Assembly: GCA_048359995.1 (NCBI GenBank)
Contig: DBGCPK010000014.1
Location: 62,001 to 126,000 of the forward strand
From: UBA3210 sp048359995
Lineage (GTDB): Bacteria > Bacillota_I > Bacilli_A > RFN20 > CAG-449
Reading direction: 5' to 3'
Length of the DNA stretch: 64,000 bases
Position 1 is the first letter of the stretch; the number at the start of each line of letters is the position of its first letter. Of the stretch, positions 25,712 through 35,674 are shown one piece after another. The translations under genes were made by a program, and so were the position numbers. The notes under the pieces were generated by a model. That model was not told the origin of the DNA and did no database searches. It saw only the letters and a program-made list of their open reading frames with translations.

Positions 25712-26635
25712 TTACATTTTCAATCCGGCCGAACCGAATCCTTGAACGATATATTTCTGCGCGGCGACATAGACGATGAAAATCGGAACGCTGGTCACCA
25801 CAAGAGAAGCCATAATCTGTCCGGTGGTAATTCCCTGAATGCTTTGAATCGATGTCAGCGCCGCCTGAATCGGATAGAGAGGCCACTCGCCTTCGCCGGC
25901 ATAAGGAAGCACCATCGTCGGCCAAAGGTAATCGTTCCACACTCCAATGAAACAGAAGACCGCGACAGTCGCCACGATCGGTTTCGACAACGGCAGAATG
26001 ATGCGAAAGAAGATCTGCATGCTGTTCGCTCCGTCGATTCGAGCCGCTTCTTCAAAATCCTTCGGAATCGAAGAAAAGAACTGCGTGAACAGAAAGATAT
26101 TAAAGATGCTGATTGTCGCCGGTAAAATGACCGCGAAAATCGACATCGTTCCTTTCAGTCGCAGCATCACTTTGACGATCGAATACAGAGGAATCATCGA
26201 CGTTTCGACCGGAACGACGATCAGGAACATGATCAGAAAAGTAAACAATTTCTTTCCCGGGAAGCGGAATTTTGCGATGACGTATCCCGCCAGACCATTC
26301 ACCAGCACGTTGAGAACGATGACGATCAAAGCGTATAAGATGCTGTTCAACGCGTATTTCCAAACGCCGTAATCGCCGAAGATGACCGAATAATTGTCAA
26401 ACATCGTCGAAAGCGAGGAAAAGTCCGGCAAAAACATCGCAAGAGTTCCCGCGCTTTTCGCATAAGCTTCTTCGCTTTTGGTCGAAGCCGCCAGCATATA
26501 GAGAAGAGGAAACAGGAAGATCAGGGAAAGAACGACGCCGCAGATATAGTAAATGACGTTCCCCACGATCTTTTTCTTGCTCTTCTTCACCCGAACGATT
26601 TCGCCTCGGGCGATCATTTCCTTGATGGTATTCAT
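25712..26635 (-). CDS. Sugar ABC transporter permease, MalG type (fructan operon)
   Basis: A 307-residue inner-membrane permease of the carbohydrate uptake 1 (CUT1) family. It has about six membrane segments (first near residues 23-50) and the cytoplasmic EAA loop EAARIDGANSMQIFFRIILPL that contacts the ATPase. It follows its partner permease by 1 nt. Together with the MalF-type protein, the binding protein at 27.6-29.0 kb and an MsmK-type ATPase, it forms an oligosaccharide importer, presumably for fructo-oligosaccharides given the GH32 neighbours. Confidence 0.95.
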   Translation of the reverse strand: MNTIKEMIARGEIVRVKKSKKKIVGNVIYYICGVVLSLIFLFPLLYMLAASTKSEEAYAKSAGTLAMFLPDFSSLSTMFDNYSVIFGDYGVWKYALNSILYALIVIVLNVLVNGLAGYVIAKFRFPGKKLFTFLIMFLIVVPVETSMIPLYSIVKVMLRLKGTMSIFAVILPATISIFNIFLFTQFFSSIPKDFEEAARIDGANSMQIFFRIILPLSKPIVATVAVFCFIGVWNDYLWPTMVLPYAGEGEWPLYPIQAALTSIQSIQGITTGQIMASLVVTSVPIFIVYVAAQKYIVQGFGSAGLKM

Positions 26636-26636
26636 A

Positions 26637-27611
26637 CTATTTCTTCTCCCCCAACAATTTCCTTTGAATGAAAGTGATCGATCCGATTACGATCGTCATA
26701 ATCAAAGCGACGGCGCTGGAAAGACCGACCCAACGATTAAAGTAACCCTGTTGATACATATAGTAACTCAACGTCACCGTGTGCGTTTGATATCCGGTCA
26801 TCAACATCGGTTGAACCATCACGCGGCAAGCGCCGATAAAAACCGTAACGATGATGTACAGAAAAGTCGGTTTCAACCCCGGACAAGTAATGTGAAGAAA
26901 ACGTTCCCAAGCATTCGCGCCGTCCAATGCGGCGGCTTCGTAGAGATCTTTCCGAATATTCGTCAATGTCGAAAGGAAGATCAGCATCTGATACCCGCAG
27001 CCTTGCCATGCGCTTAAAAGGACGATCCAAAGCATCGCGGTATTCTTATCCCGTAGAAAATCCTGAGCCGGAATACCGAAAAGAGAAAGAAACGAATTCA
27101 AAAGTCCGGTTTCGGAAGGCGAAAGGATCTGCAACCACAGGTAAGAAGTTACCGTCAGAGAAATCACCACCGGCGCGAAAAAGCAAACCTTGAACAGCCC
27201 GACGAAAGGAACTTTTCTGTTGCAAAACAAAGCCAGTCCCAAAGCCAGACCGATTTGAAGAGGCACGACCAGAACCACGAATATCAACGTGTTTTTGATC
27301 GCATAGTACATATCCCCGTGTTGTCCGATTTCTTTGAAGATCGCCTTGAAATTATCGAAGCCGATAAAAGAAATCTTGTCCGGCGTCAGCAGATAAAAAT
27401 CCGTGAACGCATAGCCCAACGAATAGAGAATCGGCAACATCACGAACAAAAACGCCAAAACGACGGCAGGCAAAAGCATGAGATAAGCGACGATGCACTC
27501 TTTCTTGTGATAACGATTTTTTTCTTTCTTCGCTTTTCGAATATCGAAAAACACGATAATCGCGAAAACCGCGAGAAATACCGCCAGAATGATGATCGTA
27601 GTCGCTGCCAT
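26637..27611 (-). CDS. Sugar ABC transporter permease, MalF type (fructan operon)
   Basis: A 324-residue CUT1 permease with an extra N-terminal membrane helix (residues 5-22) and six further segments. The EAA-type loop is YEAAALDGANAWERFLHITCPGL. AAGGAGGG precedes the start. It pairs with the MalG-type permease encoded directly after it, and the binding-protein gene precedes it by 26 nt. Confidence 0.95.
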   Translation of the reverse strand: MAATTIIILAVFLAVFAIIVFFDIRKAKKEKNRYHKKECIVAYLMLLPAVVLAFLFVMLPILYSLGYAFTDFYLLTPDKISFIGFDNFKAIFKEIGQHGDMYYAIKNTLIFVVLVVPLQIGLALGLALFCNRKVPFVGLFKVCFFAPVVISLTVTSYLWLQILSPSETGLLNSFLSLFGIPAQDFLRDKNTAMLWIVLLSAWQGCGYQMLIFLSTLTNIRKDLYEAAALDGANAWERFLHITCPGLKPTFLYIIVTVFIGACRVMVQPMLMTGYQTHTVTLSYYMYQQGYFNRWVGLSSAVALIMTIVIGSITFIQRKLLGEKK

Positions 27612-27637
27612 AAAATCCCTCCTTTCGCAATTTAAAT

Positions 27638-28957
27638 TCAGCCTTGATTCTTTAATTTATCGAGTTCGGATTGCAAAGACTGCGTTTTCGTGGTTAAAAT
27701 CGACGCGATATCGCCGTCTTTGAGTTCGGAAATGATCTGATTGAAACAAGTCGTGAATTTCGGATAGCCGACCGTATTCGGTCTTGATCTTCCCGACAAT
27801 TGCAGTTGATGCATCAAAACGTATTCCGGAGAATTTTCTTCGTATGAATTCTCCACCGATTTCCTCGCCGGAATCATCCCCGTCGCGTCGGTGATCGCTT
27901 TCGAGCTCTCCGTCGACGTGAGCCACAGCAACAGTTCTTTCGCCGCCGACTTGTCTCTTGTTCCGTTGTTAGTGACACCGAAACACCAGCTTCCCGTCGC
28001 ACTCGCGACAGTTACTCCTTTCGGATAAGGCAGAAGTCCCCACGAATCGCGGTTCGGGAAAGTAGTCGGATACTTATTGTCCAAATCCGGAATCGTCCAC
28101 CCCGAAGAGAGGTACATTCCGACGCTTCCATCGAAGAAATCGGTCGCGCCGATCGAATAAGAGGTGTATTCGGCGGTGATCAAATCCTTGATGAATCGGA
28201 ATCCGTCCGCGGTTTTCTCGCTGTCGAAGTAACCTGTCGCCGTGTAACCGTCTTCCGAAATAAAATCTCCGCCCGCCGCGTAAATAAACGAATAGAGCAA
28301 ATAGGTTGCCGTTTCGTCTTTGGTCGCGTCCAGACGCATATCGACCGGATATTTTACATTTCCTTTCTCTTTCAGAAGCCGGCAGACTTCCTTGAACTGA
28401 TCGAAAGTCCACGGATTTTCCACCGTGTAGGAAGAAACGTCGATTCCGGCCTCGGCAAATAGGTTCTTATTGTAGTAAAAGCCCGCGCTGGATTCCTGAA
28501 TCGGAAGCCCATAAAGTTTTCCTTGGTATTCGTTCGTCGAAACAAAGTCGTTTTTGACCTCTTCCGGAACCAGATCGGTAATGTCGTAAAGCAAACCCGA
28601 CTTGGCATAACTCGCGCAATTCGGCGCATCGTACGTGATGATATCCGGAAGCGTTCCTTCGACTTGTTTGTTCATCAAGTCGGTTTCGTATGCGCTTGCG
28701 CCGGTAGTACGCGCGACATAAGAAGCGCTGGCCCTGATGCCCTGATCGGCATACGCCTGATTGAAAGCGTCAATGCGTTTCTTATAGGCCATTCCTTCCT
28801 CGGATTTCGAATCGACATGGAACATGATCTTGACGACAGAACTCTTTCCGCCGCCGGAAACGGAATTTCCGTTGGAATTTCCTCCGCAGGAAGAAACGCC
28901 CGTGACCAAGGCGAGAACGAACAACGATCCCGTCAATGCTTTAAATGATTTTTTCAT
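27638..28957 (-). CDS. Extracellular sugar-binding lipoprotein (fructan operon)
   Basis: A 439-residue family 1 solute-binding protein, membrane-anchored through a lipobox (VSSC, Cys24) after a signal peptide. It has typical CUT1 features: FNQAYADQGI near the N-terminus, GKLYGLPIQESSAGFYYNKNL, and SSGWTIPDLDNKYP. It captures oligosaccharides for the downstream permeases. The start at 28957 is set by AAAGGAGG and by the signal peptide. An upstream in-frame start would place extra charged residues before the signal and is less likely. Confidence 0.94.
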   Translation of the reverse strand: MKKSFKALTGSLFVLALVTGVSSCGGNSNGNSVSGGGKSSVVKIMFHVDSKSEEGMAYKKRIDAFNQAYADQGIRASASYVARTTGASAYETDLMNKQVEGTLPDIITYDAPNCASYAKSGLLYDITDLVPEEVKNDFVSTNEYQGKLYGLPIQESSAGFYYNKNLFAEAGIDVSSYTVENPWTFDQFKEVCRLLKEKGNVKYPVDMRLDATKDETATYLLYSFIYAAGGDFISEDGYTATGYFDSEKTADGFRFIKDLITAEYTSYSIGATDFFDGSVGMYLSSGWTIPDLDNKYPTTFPNRDSWGLLPYPKGVTVASATGSWCFGVTNNGTRDKSAAKELLLWLTSTESSKAITDATGMIPARKSVENSYEENSPEYVLMHQLQLSGRSRPNTVGYPKFTTCFNQIISELKDGDIASILTTKTQSLQSELDKLKNQG

Positions 28958-28986
28958 AATTCCTCCTTTAAAATCTTTAATCCTTT

Positions 28987-29982
28987 TCACTTCAAGTCTT
29001 TCAATGTAAGATTTCCCGTCGTTTCGCCGGGGATAAACTCCGAAGGGATGATATTCTCGATACGAACTTTCCGCTTTTCGAATTTATCCATCAGAAGACG
29101 AACGGCTTGCCGTCCCATCGCTTCGATCGGTTGTTCGACGCAAGTCAAACGCGGTCCGACATCGAAATCACGGAAATCTCCATCGTACGAAACCATTTGA
29201 ATTTCGTCGGGAATCCGGATTCCTCTCTTCGCAAGATAATTGTAAGCCGTCAGAGAAAGCGTATACCCCGAAGCGAATATTCCGTCGACGCCTCTGTGCT
29301 TGGCGATGAAGTCCTCGACGACCTTTTCCTCTTCTCCGTGAAGAACGACCTCGTTGGTGATGAATTTCTCCATTCCGTGTTCTTCCATGCAATCCAAATA
29401 GGCTTTTTCCCGAAGAAGGACTTCCGAATCCACGAAAGGCTTCGTTCCGATATACCCGATTTTCTTGCAGCCCTGCGCGATGAGATATTCGATCGCTTTT
29501 CGCGTGGCTTCGTAATTGTCGGAAGCCACGAAGGGGATCTCTTTCCCCAAATGGCGGTCAATCGAAACGATCGCCAAATCTTTCAGTTCTTCTTCCGAAT
29601 GGGTAAAGTGAGTGACGAAAATCGCTCCGTCGACCTCCTTTCTTCGAATCCGGTTGATGATTTCGTTTTCTTTTCCGACTCTCTGCTGAGAACTGATCAG
29701 AAGTACCGAATATCCGAAGCGATCGGCTTCGTCTTCGATATATCCGGCGAGGCGGGAGAAAAAAGGGTGAGCGATGATCGGCACCATCAAGGCGATCACT
29801 TTGGTTCGATTTGTTCTCAGCCTTTTCCCCATCACGTTCGGCACGTAATTCAGTTCGTCGATCGCTTCTAAAACGACTTTCTGCGTCGTCGCGTCGACCT
29901 GATTTCCGCCGTTGAGAACGCGGGAGACCGTTCCCGTGCCGACTCCGGCTTTTTTCGCTACATCTTTAATCGTTGCTGCCAT
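28987..29982 (-). CDS. LacI-family transcriptional regulator of the fructan operon
   Basis: A 331-residue repressor-type protein. The N-terminal helix-turn-helix is ATIKDVAKKAGVGTGTVSRVL, followed by the hinge helix YVPNVMGKRLRTNRT. A periplasmic-binding-protein-like effector domain follows (VIALMVPIIAHPFFSRL ... DGIFASGYTLSL). AGGAGG precedes ATG 29982; the start overlaps the end of the GH32-A gene by 17 nt. It is encoded inside the operon, so it is probably autoregulatory. Candidate operators are the CG-centred palindromes at 36942-36957 and 36998-37011 by the operon promoter. The inducer is unknown, presumably fructose or a fructo-oligosaccharide. Confidence 0.95.
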   Translation of the reverse strand: MAATIKDVAKKAGVGTGTVSRVLNGGNQVDATTQKVVLEAIDELNYVPNVMGKRLRTNRTKVIALMVPIIAHPFFSRLAGYIEDEADRFGYSVLLISSQQRVGKENEIINRIRRKEVDGAIFVTHFTHSEEELKDLAIVSIDRHLGKEIPFVASDNYEATRKAIEYLIAQGCKKIGYIGTKPFVDSEVLLREKAYLDCMEEHGMEKFITNEVVLHGEEEKVVEDFIAKHRGVDGIFASGYTLSLTAYNYLAKRGIRIPDEIQMVSYDGDFRDFDVGPRLTCVEQPIEAMGRQAVRLLMDKFEKRKVRIENIIPSEFIPGETTGNLTLKDLK

Positions 29983-32900
29983 CGTGTTTCCTCCTGATTC
30001 CGATTGTAATTCCGATTCCCCCTCCGATGAGTGCAAGAGCCCCCGCAAGGCAAGGAACGAAGATCTTCCAAGGTTCGATTTTTTCCTTTGAAACCCGATC
30101 GGGAAGTTGACCTTCTTCGAGAGATCGGACGGTAACGGCAAATTCCTGCCCGTCGATTTCCACCGAATTGATTCCAGAAGCAAAGAGTTTACCGTCGATA
30201 TTCAGAACGTAATCCCATACGCTGTACCGATCGGTGTCGACAATTTCTCCGTTGATTTTCACCGTTCCGACAACGCGGTTCCCGACGAAGAGATTCAGAT
30301 CGGTATCTTCCTGAATTTCGACATCTTCAAACGATAGATCCGGCAACGCGTTCACGCGCACGACGACGTCGAATCGGCTGAATTCTCCGACGACTGTCAA
30401 GCGATAATTCCCTGCGGAAGGCAGAAGCGAGAAATAGCGCTCGTCGATGGAAATCTCCTTTCCCTCTACCCGATAGAACGCCTCGTCGATCGAAGCGTTT
30501 CTCAGCGTGACGTTGCAAATGGAAACGATGTGCTGTTCGATGTCGGAATTCAAGACTAAATCCCCCGAAACGTAATCCACAGTTGCGTTCATCGCGGAAA
30601 TCTCTTTAAAAGTCGCCCGCGTCGCGCAGACGTTCAGACCGAAGTATCCGGAAAGAGGTTCTTCTTCACCGATTTCCGCGTCGATCACTTGGTTTCCGTT
30701 CAGGAAAACCTGAATGTTCTTACCTTCCGCTTTGACGGAAAGGACGATATTCGACGTATCGACCGATCCGACGGCAACGTTGGCGATTTCACCTCGCGGA
30801 GACCAGAGTTTCACGACTTTTCCGTTATTGTCATAATTGGCGATCAAATAATCGTTCATCTGAGAATCGGCGCGAAAAACTAACGCGCAGGCGGCTCCCG
30901 TTCCCAAATCGAATCGCGCGGAATAAGTAAAATCTTCGCCCTGATTTTTCGAAAGAAGAAAACCGTCTCCGGTAGGTTGAATTCCCGTCAACCCCTCCTC
31001 TGTGGCCAACCACGTTCCCGAAATTACTCCGTCGGAGAAATCCAACGAACCCGGAATTTGACCGGAATGAACGATTACGCGGATATCCTTGTACTCATTT
31101 CCGACCTTGCACCGGATCAGAGATTCTCCCGATTGAAGCGATCGAATCGTTACTCCTTGCGGGGAAATCTCCGTCGCGATATTTTCCTCTCCTTCGAGGA
31201 TTTCCCATTCCGGTTCGCCGTTTCCGGTAAAATAAGCCGTAACGCGCTTTTCCGTAGTTAAAGTCAAATCCATTTCGATCTCTTCGTCGGAAAGGTATAG
31301 CACGCCTTCGCCCTCCGAAATCTCTCTTTGCCAAACCGAAGCGATTCGGTTCGCTTTCAGTTCCTCGATTTCCACTTCGCCCCCGACGAGCAATTCCGCG
31401 CCTTTCGAATAAGGAGACGCCAGAGTCAGCACGTAGAAAGGAATTGTAAAGTTTTCGCAATAAACTTCGAGGCTTCCGTTGTCCGAGAGAATGTAAAACG
31501 TCTTTTCGTCGGAAGAACCGATAAGATTCGACGCATATTTCCGATGGTAATTACCGAATGCGATTCCCCCGTCGGAAGTATGACTGCGATCCACATAGTA
31601 GCCGTCGACCTCGTTCCAGCCGATTTCGGTATACTCGTCGTCGCCGACGTTGATTCGGATAGCCAGCGATTCTCCGTTCGGATTTTGAATACTCGCGGAA
31701 ATTTCCAACTGATGCGTATCGACATTTTGCAACGGATTTTCCGACGACGGCGCGTAAATTCCCGTAAAATCGGTCACATTCGTTTTTAGGCTTGCGAACG
31801 AAGCGGAATCCCGAACGATCGGCGTTTCCGCCAAAACGTAACCTTCGCCTTCCTTTTTCAAGTCGTATCGGACCGGAATCGTCATTCCTCCGCCGTTCCA
31901 CGGGTGGCAGACTTGCGCGAACATTCCGCTTTCGACAGAATCGGCGCTGCCGGGTACTCCGCTGAACCAACTCATTCCGATGACTTGACCATAGAATTCG
32001 CTTCCTTGATCGTCGATAAAGAAAGTCTGCGTCGCATAGGAATCTTTGCCATAGTCCATCGTCGTCGGATTCGCTTTTTCCGTTTCAGAGAGGAGCTTCC
32101 CGTTCAAATCGACGAATTCAGCCCGGCCGTTCAAAGAATTGTATTGCAACTCTCCGACTAGATAATTTCTGCCGGAGAATGTCATCACGGTATGCGAAGT
32201 ATGATCGTCCGCTTCCAAAGTAAACACATCGACGCATTCCGGATGTTCGGCGGTGAATTCTCCCGCATAACTCCACGAACACAGGTCTTCCGATTTCAGA
32301 AAGTAAACCTTGTTTCCCGATTGATTCGACAAGGTCATCCCCCATAATTCCACGCGGTCGTTTTCGCTTACAAGCGGGAACACTTTCGGATCGCGGCAGT
32401 CGATTTTCGTATCGGCCCCGACGAGATTCTGCGGAATCAAGACCCTTTTTATCCAAGTCATTCCTCCGTCATCGCTCGACATCAGCACTTGATTTTGAAG
32501 CGCGCCGTCGCGGGTGTAAAACGCGATCAGCCCGTCTTCGCCGGAAAACCAATTTCCGGCATCGATCGTTTCGCTCATTCCGCGATGATACACCATCGCC
32601 GAACCGGACCACATATATCCGTTTCCGTCTCCGAAGCCCATATCCGAAGAATCCGGAAACAGGCAGATCGGAAGTAGTTCCCAAGAAGTGAGGTCTTTGC
32701 TTCGGGCGTGTCCCCAATACATATCGCTCCAATATTGTGAATACGGGTGCGTTTGATAATAGAGGTGATAATAGCCATCGTAATAGACCAGTCCGTTCGG
32801 ATCGTTGTTCCAATGAGCGAACTGCGAATAATGATATTGTTGACGATAAAGTTCGGAATAGTAGGAATAATCGCTCTTCCCTACGGCGATATCAGAGATT

Positions 32901-33502
32901 TTCACTTCGCTTTGAAAGCCGTTAACCCCCAAAAAACCGCCTTCGTAGGAAACCGAATCCGACCGATCCGTGAGCAGAATATCGTTGTCGAGACCGAAAC
33001 GACGGATATTGTCGACGTAGAATTCCCCGTGAACTCCGTCGTTTTCCGCGCTGAGAACGACTTTCAAGTGAACCTCATCGATCGCAGCGACTTTCGGGTC
33101 GACCAATTTTCGTTCGCTTTCGGTGATTCTGTCGTTTCCGATATACCAATCGGAATAAAGTTCGGTCGGTTGAAGAATTCCGTCTGTCGAGGCAAAGTAA
33201 AGCAGTTTGATTCTGTTCTCATACCGATCGATATTGAGTACAAAGTAATGGTCGTTTTCTTCCGCGCCGAAAACCAAGCCTCCCGCCTGCCCCGAAATGA
33301 ATCGGAGATATCCGGCATAAACAAAACTTTCGTCTTTTCCGAAATAAGTCTGATCCAGATAAAAGCCGTCTCCGTCGAGAGAAGTCAACGCGAGTTCCTT
33401 CGCTTCGGCTTTAAATCCCGATTCGGAACGAAAGAGAAATCCTCCGCCGACGAATGTTCCCAAAGAGATCAGACCGATGATGCTTTTGAATAGTTTTTTC
33501 AT
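29966..33502 (-). CDS. Large membrane-anchored exo-type GH32 fructanase (GH32-A)
   Basis: A 1178-residue surface enzyme. In order: signal peptide (~1-30), a CBM66/3-keto-disaccharide-hydrolase-type jelly roll (~30-208), a GH32 propeller starting W231-N-N-D-P-N-G (nucleophile Asp234; Asp371 in CRDP; Glu422 in PEC), its beta-sandwich (~574-710), a bacterial Ig-like domain (~740-810), a second CBM66-like domain (~820-967), further small domains, and a C-terminal membrane helix (~1144-1165) with a basic tail. CBM66 of Bacillus SacC binds fructan chain ends, so levan or inulin trimming is likely. The start (33502) is in ATGA overlap with the kinase gene and has a GAGGGAAG site. Confidence 0.93.
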   Translation of the reverse strand: MKKLFKSIIGLISLGTFVGGGFLFRSESGFKAEAKELALTSLDGDGFYLDQTYFGKDESFVYAGYLRFISGQAGGLVFGAEENDHYFVLNIDRYENRIKLLYFASTDGILQPTELYSDWYIGNDRITESERKLVDPKVAAIDEVHLKVVLSAENDGVHGEFYVDNIRRFGLDNDILLTDRSDSVSYEGGFLGVNGFQSEVKISDIAVGKSDYSYYSELYRQQYHYSQFAHWNNDPNGLVYYDGYYHLYYQTHPYSQYWSDMYWGHARSKDLTSWELLPICLFPDSSDMGFGDGNGYMWSGSAMVYHRGMSETIDAGNWFSGEDGLIAFYTRDGALQNQVLMSSDDGGMTWIKRVLIPQNLVGADTKIDCRDPKVFPLVSENDRVELWGMTLSNQSGNKVYFLKSEDLCSWSYAGEFTAEHPECVDVFTLEADDHTSHTVMTFSGRNYLVGELQYNSLNGRAEFVDLNGKLLSETEKANPTTMDYGKDSYATQTFFIDDQGSEFYGQVIGMSWFSGVPGSADSVESGMFAQVCHPWNGGGMTIPVRYDLKKEGEGYVLAETPIVRDSASFASLKTNVTDFTGIYAPSSENPLQNVDTHQLEISASIQNPNGESLAIRINVGDDEYTEIGWNEVDGYYVDRSHTSDGGIAFGNYHRKYASNLIGSSDEKTFYILSDNGSLEVYCENFTIPFYVLTLASPYSKGAELLVGGEVEIEELKANRIASVWQREISEGEGVLYLSDEEIEMDLTLTTEKRVTAYFTGNGEPEWEILEGEENIATEISPQGVTIRSLQSGESLIRCKVGNEYKDIRVIVHSGQIPGSLDFSDGVISGTWLATEEGLTGIQPTGDGFLLSKNQGEDFTYSARFDLGTGAACALVFRADSQMNDYLIANYDNNGKVVKLWSPRGEIANVAVGSVDTSNIVLSVKAEGKNIQVFLNGNQVIDAEIGEEEPLSGYFGLNVCATRATFKEISAMNATVDYVSGDLVLNSDIEQHIVSICNVTLRNASIDEAFYRVEGKEISIDERYFSLLPSAGNYRLTVVGEFSRFDVVVRVNALPDLSFEDVEIQEDTDLNLFVGNRVVGTVKINGEIVDTDRYSVWDYVLNIDGKLFASGINSVEIDGQEFAVTVRSLEEGQLPDRVSKEKIEPWKIFVPCLAGALALIGGGIGITIGIRRKHDGSND

Positions 33503-34416
33503 TCTTCTTCCCTCTCTTTCAAATATCGTCGAATCGTCGTCAAATCCGGCAACGGATCGATCGCGCCTTTTCCTAATGTATTCAAAGCGCCGCAGATATT
33601 GGCGAATCGGAAGGTCCGATCGAGAAATCGCCGATTCCAATCCTCCCGCCTTACGCCGTCCAATCGAGAGAGAATTCCTCCATAGAAAGCGTCGCCCGCG
33701 CCGGTGGTATCGACAGGGCGGACGGAAATCGAAGGAAGACTCTGCCTGTTTTCTTTGTATATATATCGGCTGCCGTTTTTCCCTAAACTGATGCAGACCA
33801 ATGCGCCTTTCAAATTGTCGACATAATCTTCGGTAAAGATTGAAACTTCATCTTCCGAAAATTTGACGATATCCGCCTGCGAAATGATTTCGCGGTAAAT
33901 GCGGACGGCTTCTTTTCGATTCGAAAAGATATCTTCTCTGAAATTGACGTCGAAACTGACGAGTTTCTTCAACCGATGCGCTTGCGCGATGACTTCATTC
34001 GCGTACTTCCGACCGATCTTTTCCGACAACATCAAAGAGCCGATATGAACGATCGAACATCTTTCCATCAATTCGTCGGGAATCGGATCCAAATGATAGT
34101 CCGCCGTATTTTTTCGATAAAAACTGAAAGAACGTTCTCCGAAAGAATCCAATTGGACGAACGCCAAGGTGGTATTCCGCTTCCCATCGCGTCGGATATA
34201 ATACTCCTCTACGGGTTGCTTTCCGACGAAATCGACCAGAAAATCGCCGATCGCATCTTTTCCGACACTGCCGAAGAAAGCGCTTCTAACGCCGAATTTT
34301 CCGCACGCGCAGGCAACGTTGAACGGCGCGCCTCCGGCTCTTCTTTGATAAGAAAAAACGCCCTCTTTTTCTTCGCCGATCATATCCGCCAAAATTTCAC
34401 CGATACACAGAATCAT
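33499..34416 (-). CDS. PfkB-family carbohydrate kinase, probable fructokinase
   Basis: A 305-residue ribokinase/PfkB-fold kinase with the N-terminal GGAPFNVACACGKFG motif and the C-terminal signature DTTGAGDAFYGGILSRL with the catalytic Asp. It would phosphorylate fructose released by the cytoplasmic GH32 enzymes, which is an inference from context and from similarity to ScrK/fructokinases. AAAGGAGG precedes the start. It overlaps both neighbours by 4 nt (ATGA), so it is tightly coupled in the operon. Confidence 0.93.
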   Translation of the reverse strand: MILCIGEILADMIGEEKEGVFSYQRRAGGAPFNVACACGKFGVRSAFFGSVGKDAIGDFLVDFVGKQPVEEYYIRRDGKRNTTLAFVQLDSFGERSFSFYRKNTADYHLDPIPDELMERCSIVHIGSLMLSEKIGRKYANEVIAQAHRLKKLVSFDVNFREDIFSNRKEAVRIYREIISQADIVKFSEDEVSIFTEDYVDNLKGALVCISLGKNGSRYIYKENRQSLPSISVRPVDTTGAGDAFYGGILSRLDGVRREDWNRRFLDRTFRFANICGALNTLGKGAIDPLPDLTTIRRYLKEREEE

Positions 34417-35672
34417 CTTTTCCCCTCCTTATTCTTTTTTTCCGTCATATATTCACCTAAAACCAGAATTCCCAGACGGACGAGCAAAATCAGAAAGAAT
34501 ATCAAAAAGGTATAAATGAAAAACGAACCGCGAGGAAGAAAATATCCCGCGAAAAGCGTGATAGAAAATGTCAAGACGGAATCCATCAGAAAATAATTCC
34601 CGACGAGTATCAGCGCGTCTTTGAAACGATACGCGCTCTTCTTGTTTGCCAAATTCAAAAGGCAATACAATAGCGCCCCCGAAACCACAAGTATCGCCAC
34701 GAAATAGAACACTCCCGAAAAATAATTGATCAAATAGACGTACACGCTCAACTTCGTGCTTTGAAGGAAAGAAGAGGCGATCAACCGATCGATCGACGCA
34801 ACTGTCCCGTCAGTCTCATAATCCCCGCTTTGAACAAATCCGTAAAACGAAATCGGCACGTTCCTGTCGGTGATAAACGAACCGACGAGTATGTCGTCGA
34901 AGACAAAAAGGTACGTGGTCAATTTTCGATTCTCGACGTATTCGTGAAAGTAATAATTTCGGATCGTCGGCGCACTGCCGGAACTTTCGTATTCGATCAG
35001 CGAAGGATAATAACCGTCGATATAGAGTTGATAAAGATCGCGGACATAATTTTCGCTTTCTTTGTTCAACAAAATGTACCGCTCATAGTACTCTTTCTTT
35101 TCCGAATCGTCTTTCAACCCTTCTAAATACTCGGTATAGGTAGCGACTTTCTCTTCGGTAAAGATCAGTTCCTTTCCCGAATACTCGATTTTGAACTCGT
35201 AATTTTCTTTGACCGCTTCGCTGAAAACGAGATATTCCTCGTAGGTTACCCTAAGGTTTCGCTCGTCCTTAGAAACGCAATACGCTTCGAAATCGTCGAA
35301 CATCGCGTTCGTATCCCGCGTGTCGACGATCAGATGATAATTCCCCGTTTTATAATGCTTTTCGTCTTCCGGATCGGCGATCGTATCGACGACGTCAGGA
35401 AAAGAAGAAATCGAACCATTCGCGACGGTCAAAACGACATTCAAATTCTCGTCCGAATTGGCAAACGCATTGTGAATCAGCGTCTGAAATGCTTCGGAAT
35501 GACGATAATGATAATCGAAAGGAATCGTGTCTCCCAGTATGATACCGAAAAAGACGATCACAAGTGCGAGAACGATCGACAGAGTCATCGAAAAACACCC
35601 GTGTTTTCCGACTTCTCGGCTCACTCGGTTAGAGAAAAAACTCAGGATGAAAAATTTCAATCCGCTTTTCAT
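34413..35672 (-). CDS. Membrane protein of unknown function in the fructan operon
   Basis: A 419-residue membrane protein. There is one N-terminal membrane helix (~29-47), a large extracytoplasmic domain (~48-312) rich in Tyr, Asp and Glu, and then three or four C-terminal helices (~315-410) with a Lys-rich cytoplasmic end. The topology resembles DUF1189/MalA-like proteins found in maltodextrin ABC loci, though the outer domain is longer. That link is tentative. It lies between the ABC ATPase and fructokinase genes. No clear ribosome site precedes the start, 2 nt after the previous stop. Confidence 0.75.
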   Translation of the reverse strand: MKSGLKFFILSFFSNRVSREVGKHGCFSMTLSIVLALVIVFFGIILGDTIPFDYHYRHSEAFQTLIHNAFANSDENLNVVLTVANGSISSFPDVVDTIADPEDEKHYKTGNYHLIVDTRDTNAMFDDFEAYCVSKDERNLRVTYEEYLVFSEAVKENYEFKIEYSGKELIFTEEKVATYTEYLEGLKDDSEKKEYYERYILLNKESENYVRDLYQLYIDGYYPSLIEYESSGSAPTIRNYYFHEYVENRKLTTYLFVFDDILVGSFITDRNVPISFYGFVQSGDYETDGTVASIDRLIASSFLQSTKLSVYVYLINYFSGVFYFVAILVVSGALLYCLLNLANKKSAYRFKDALILVGNYFLMDSVLTFSITLFAGYFLPRGSFFIYTFLIFFLILLVRLGILVLGEYMTEKKNKEGKR

Positions 35673-35674
35673 TT

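Noticed and set aside
25148..26125. A 325-codon plus-strand frame
   Set aside because: It is a shadow of GH32-B and the permease gene on the opposite strand.
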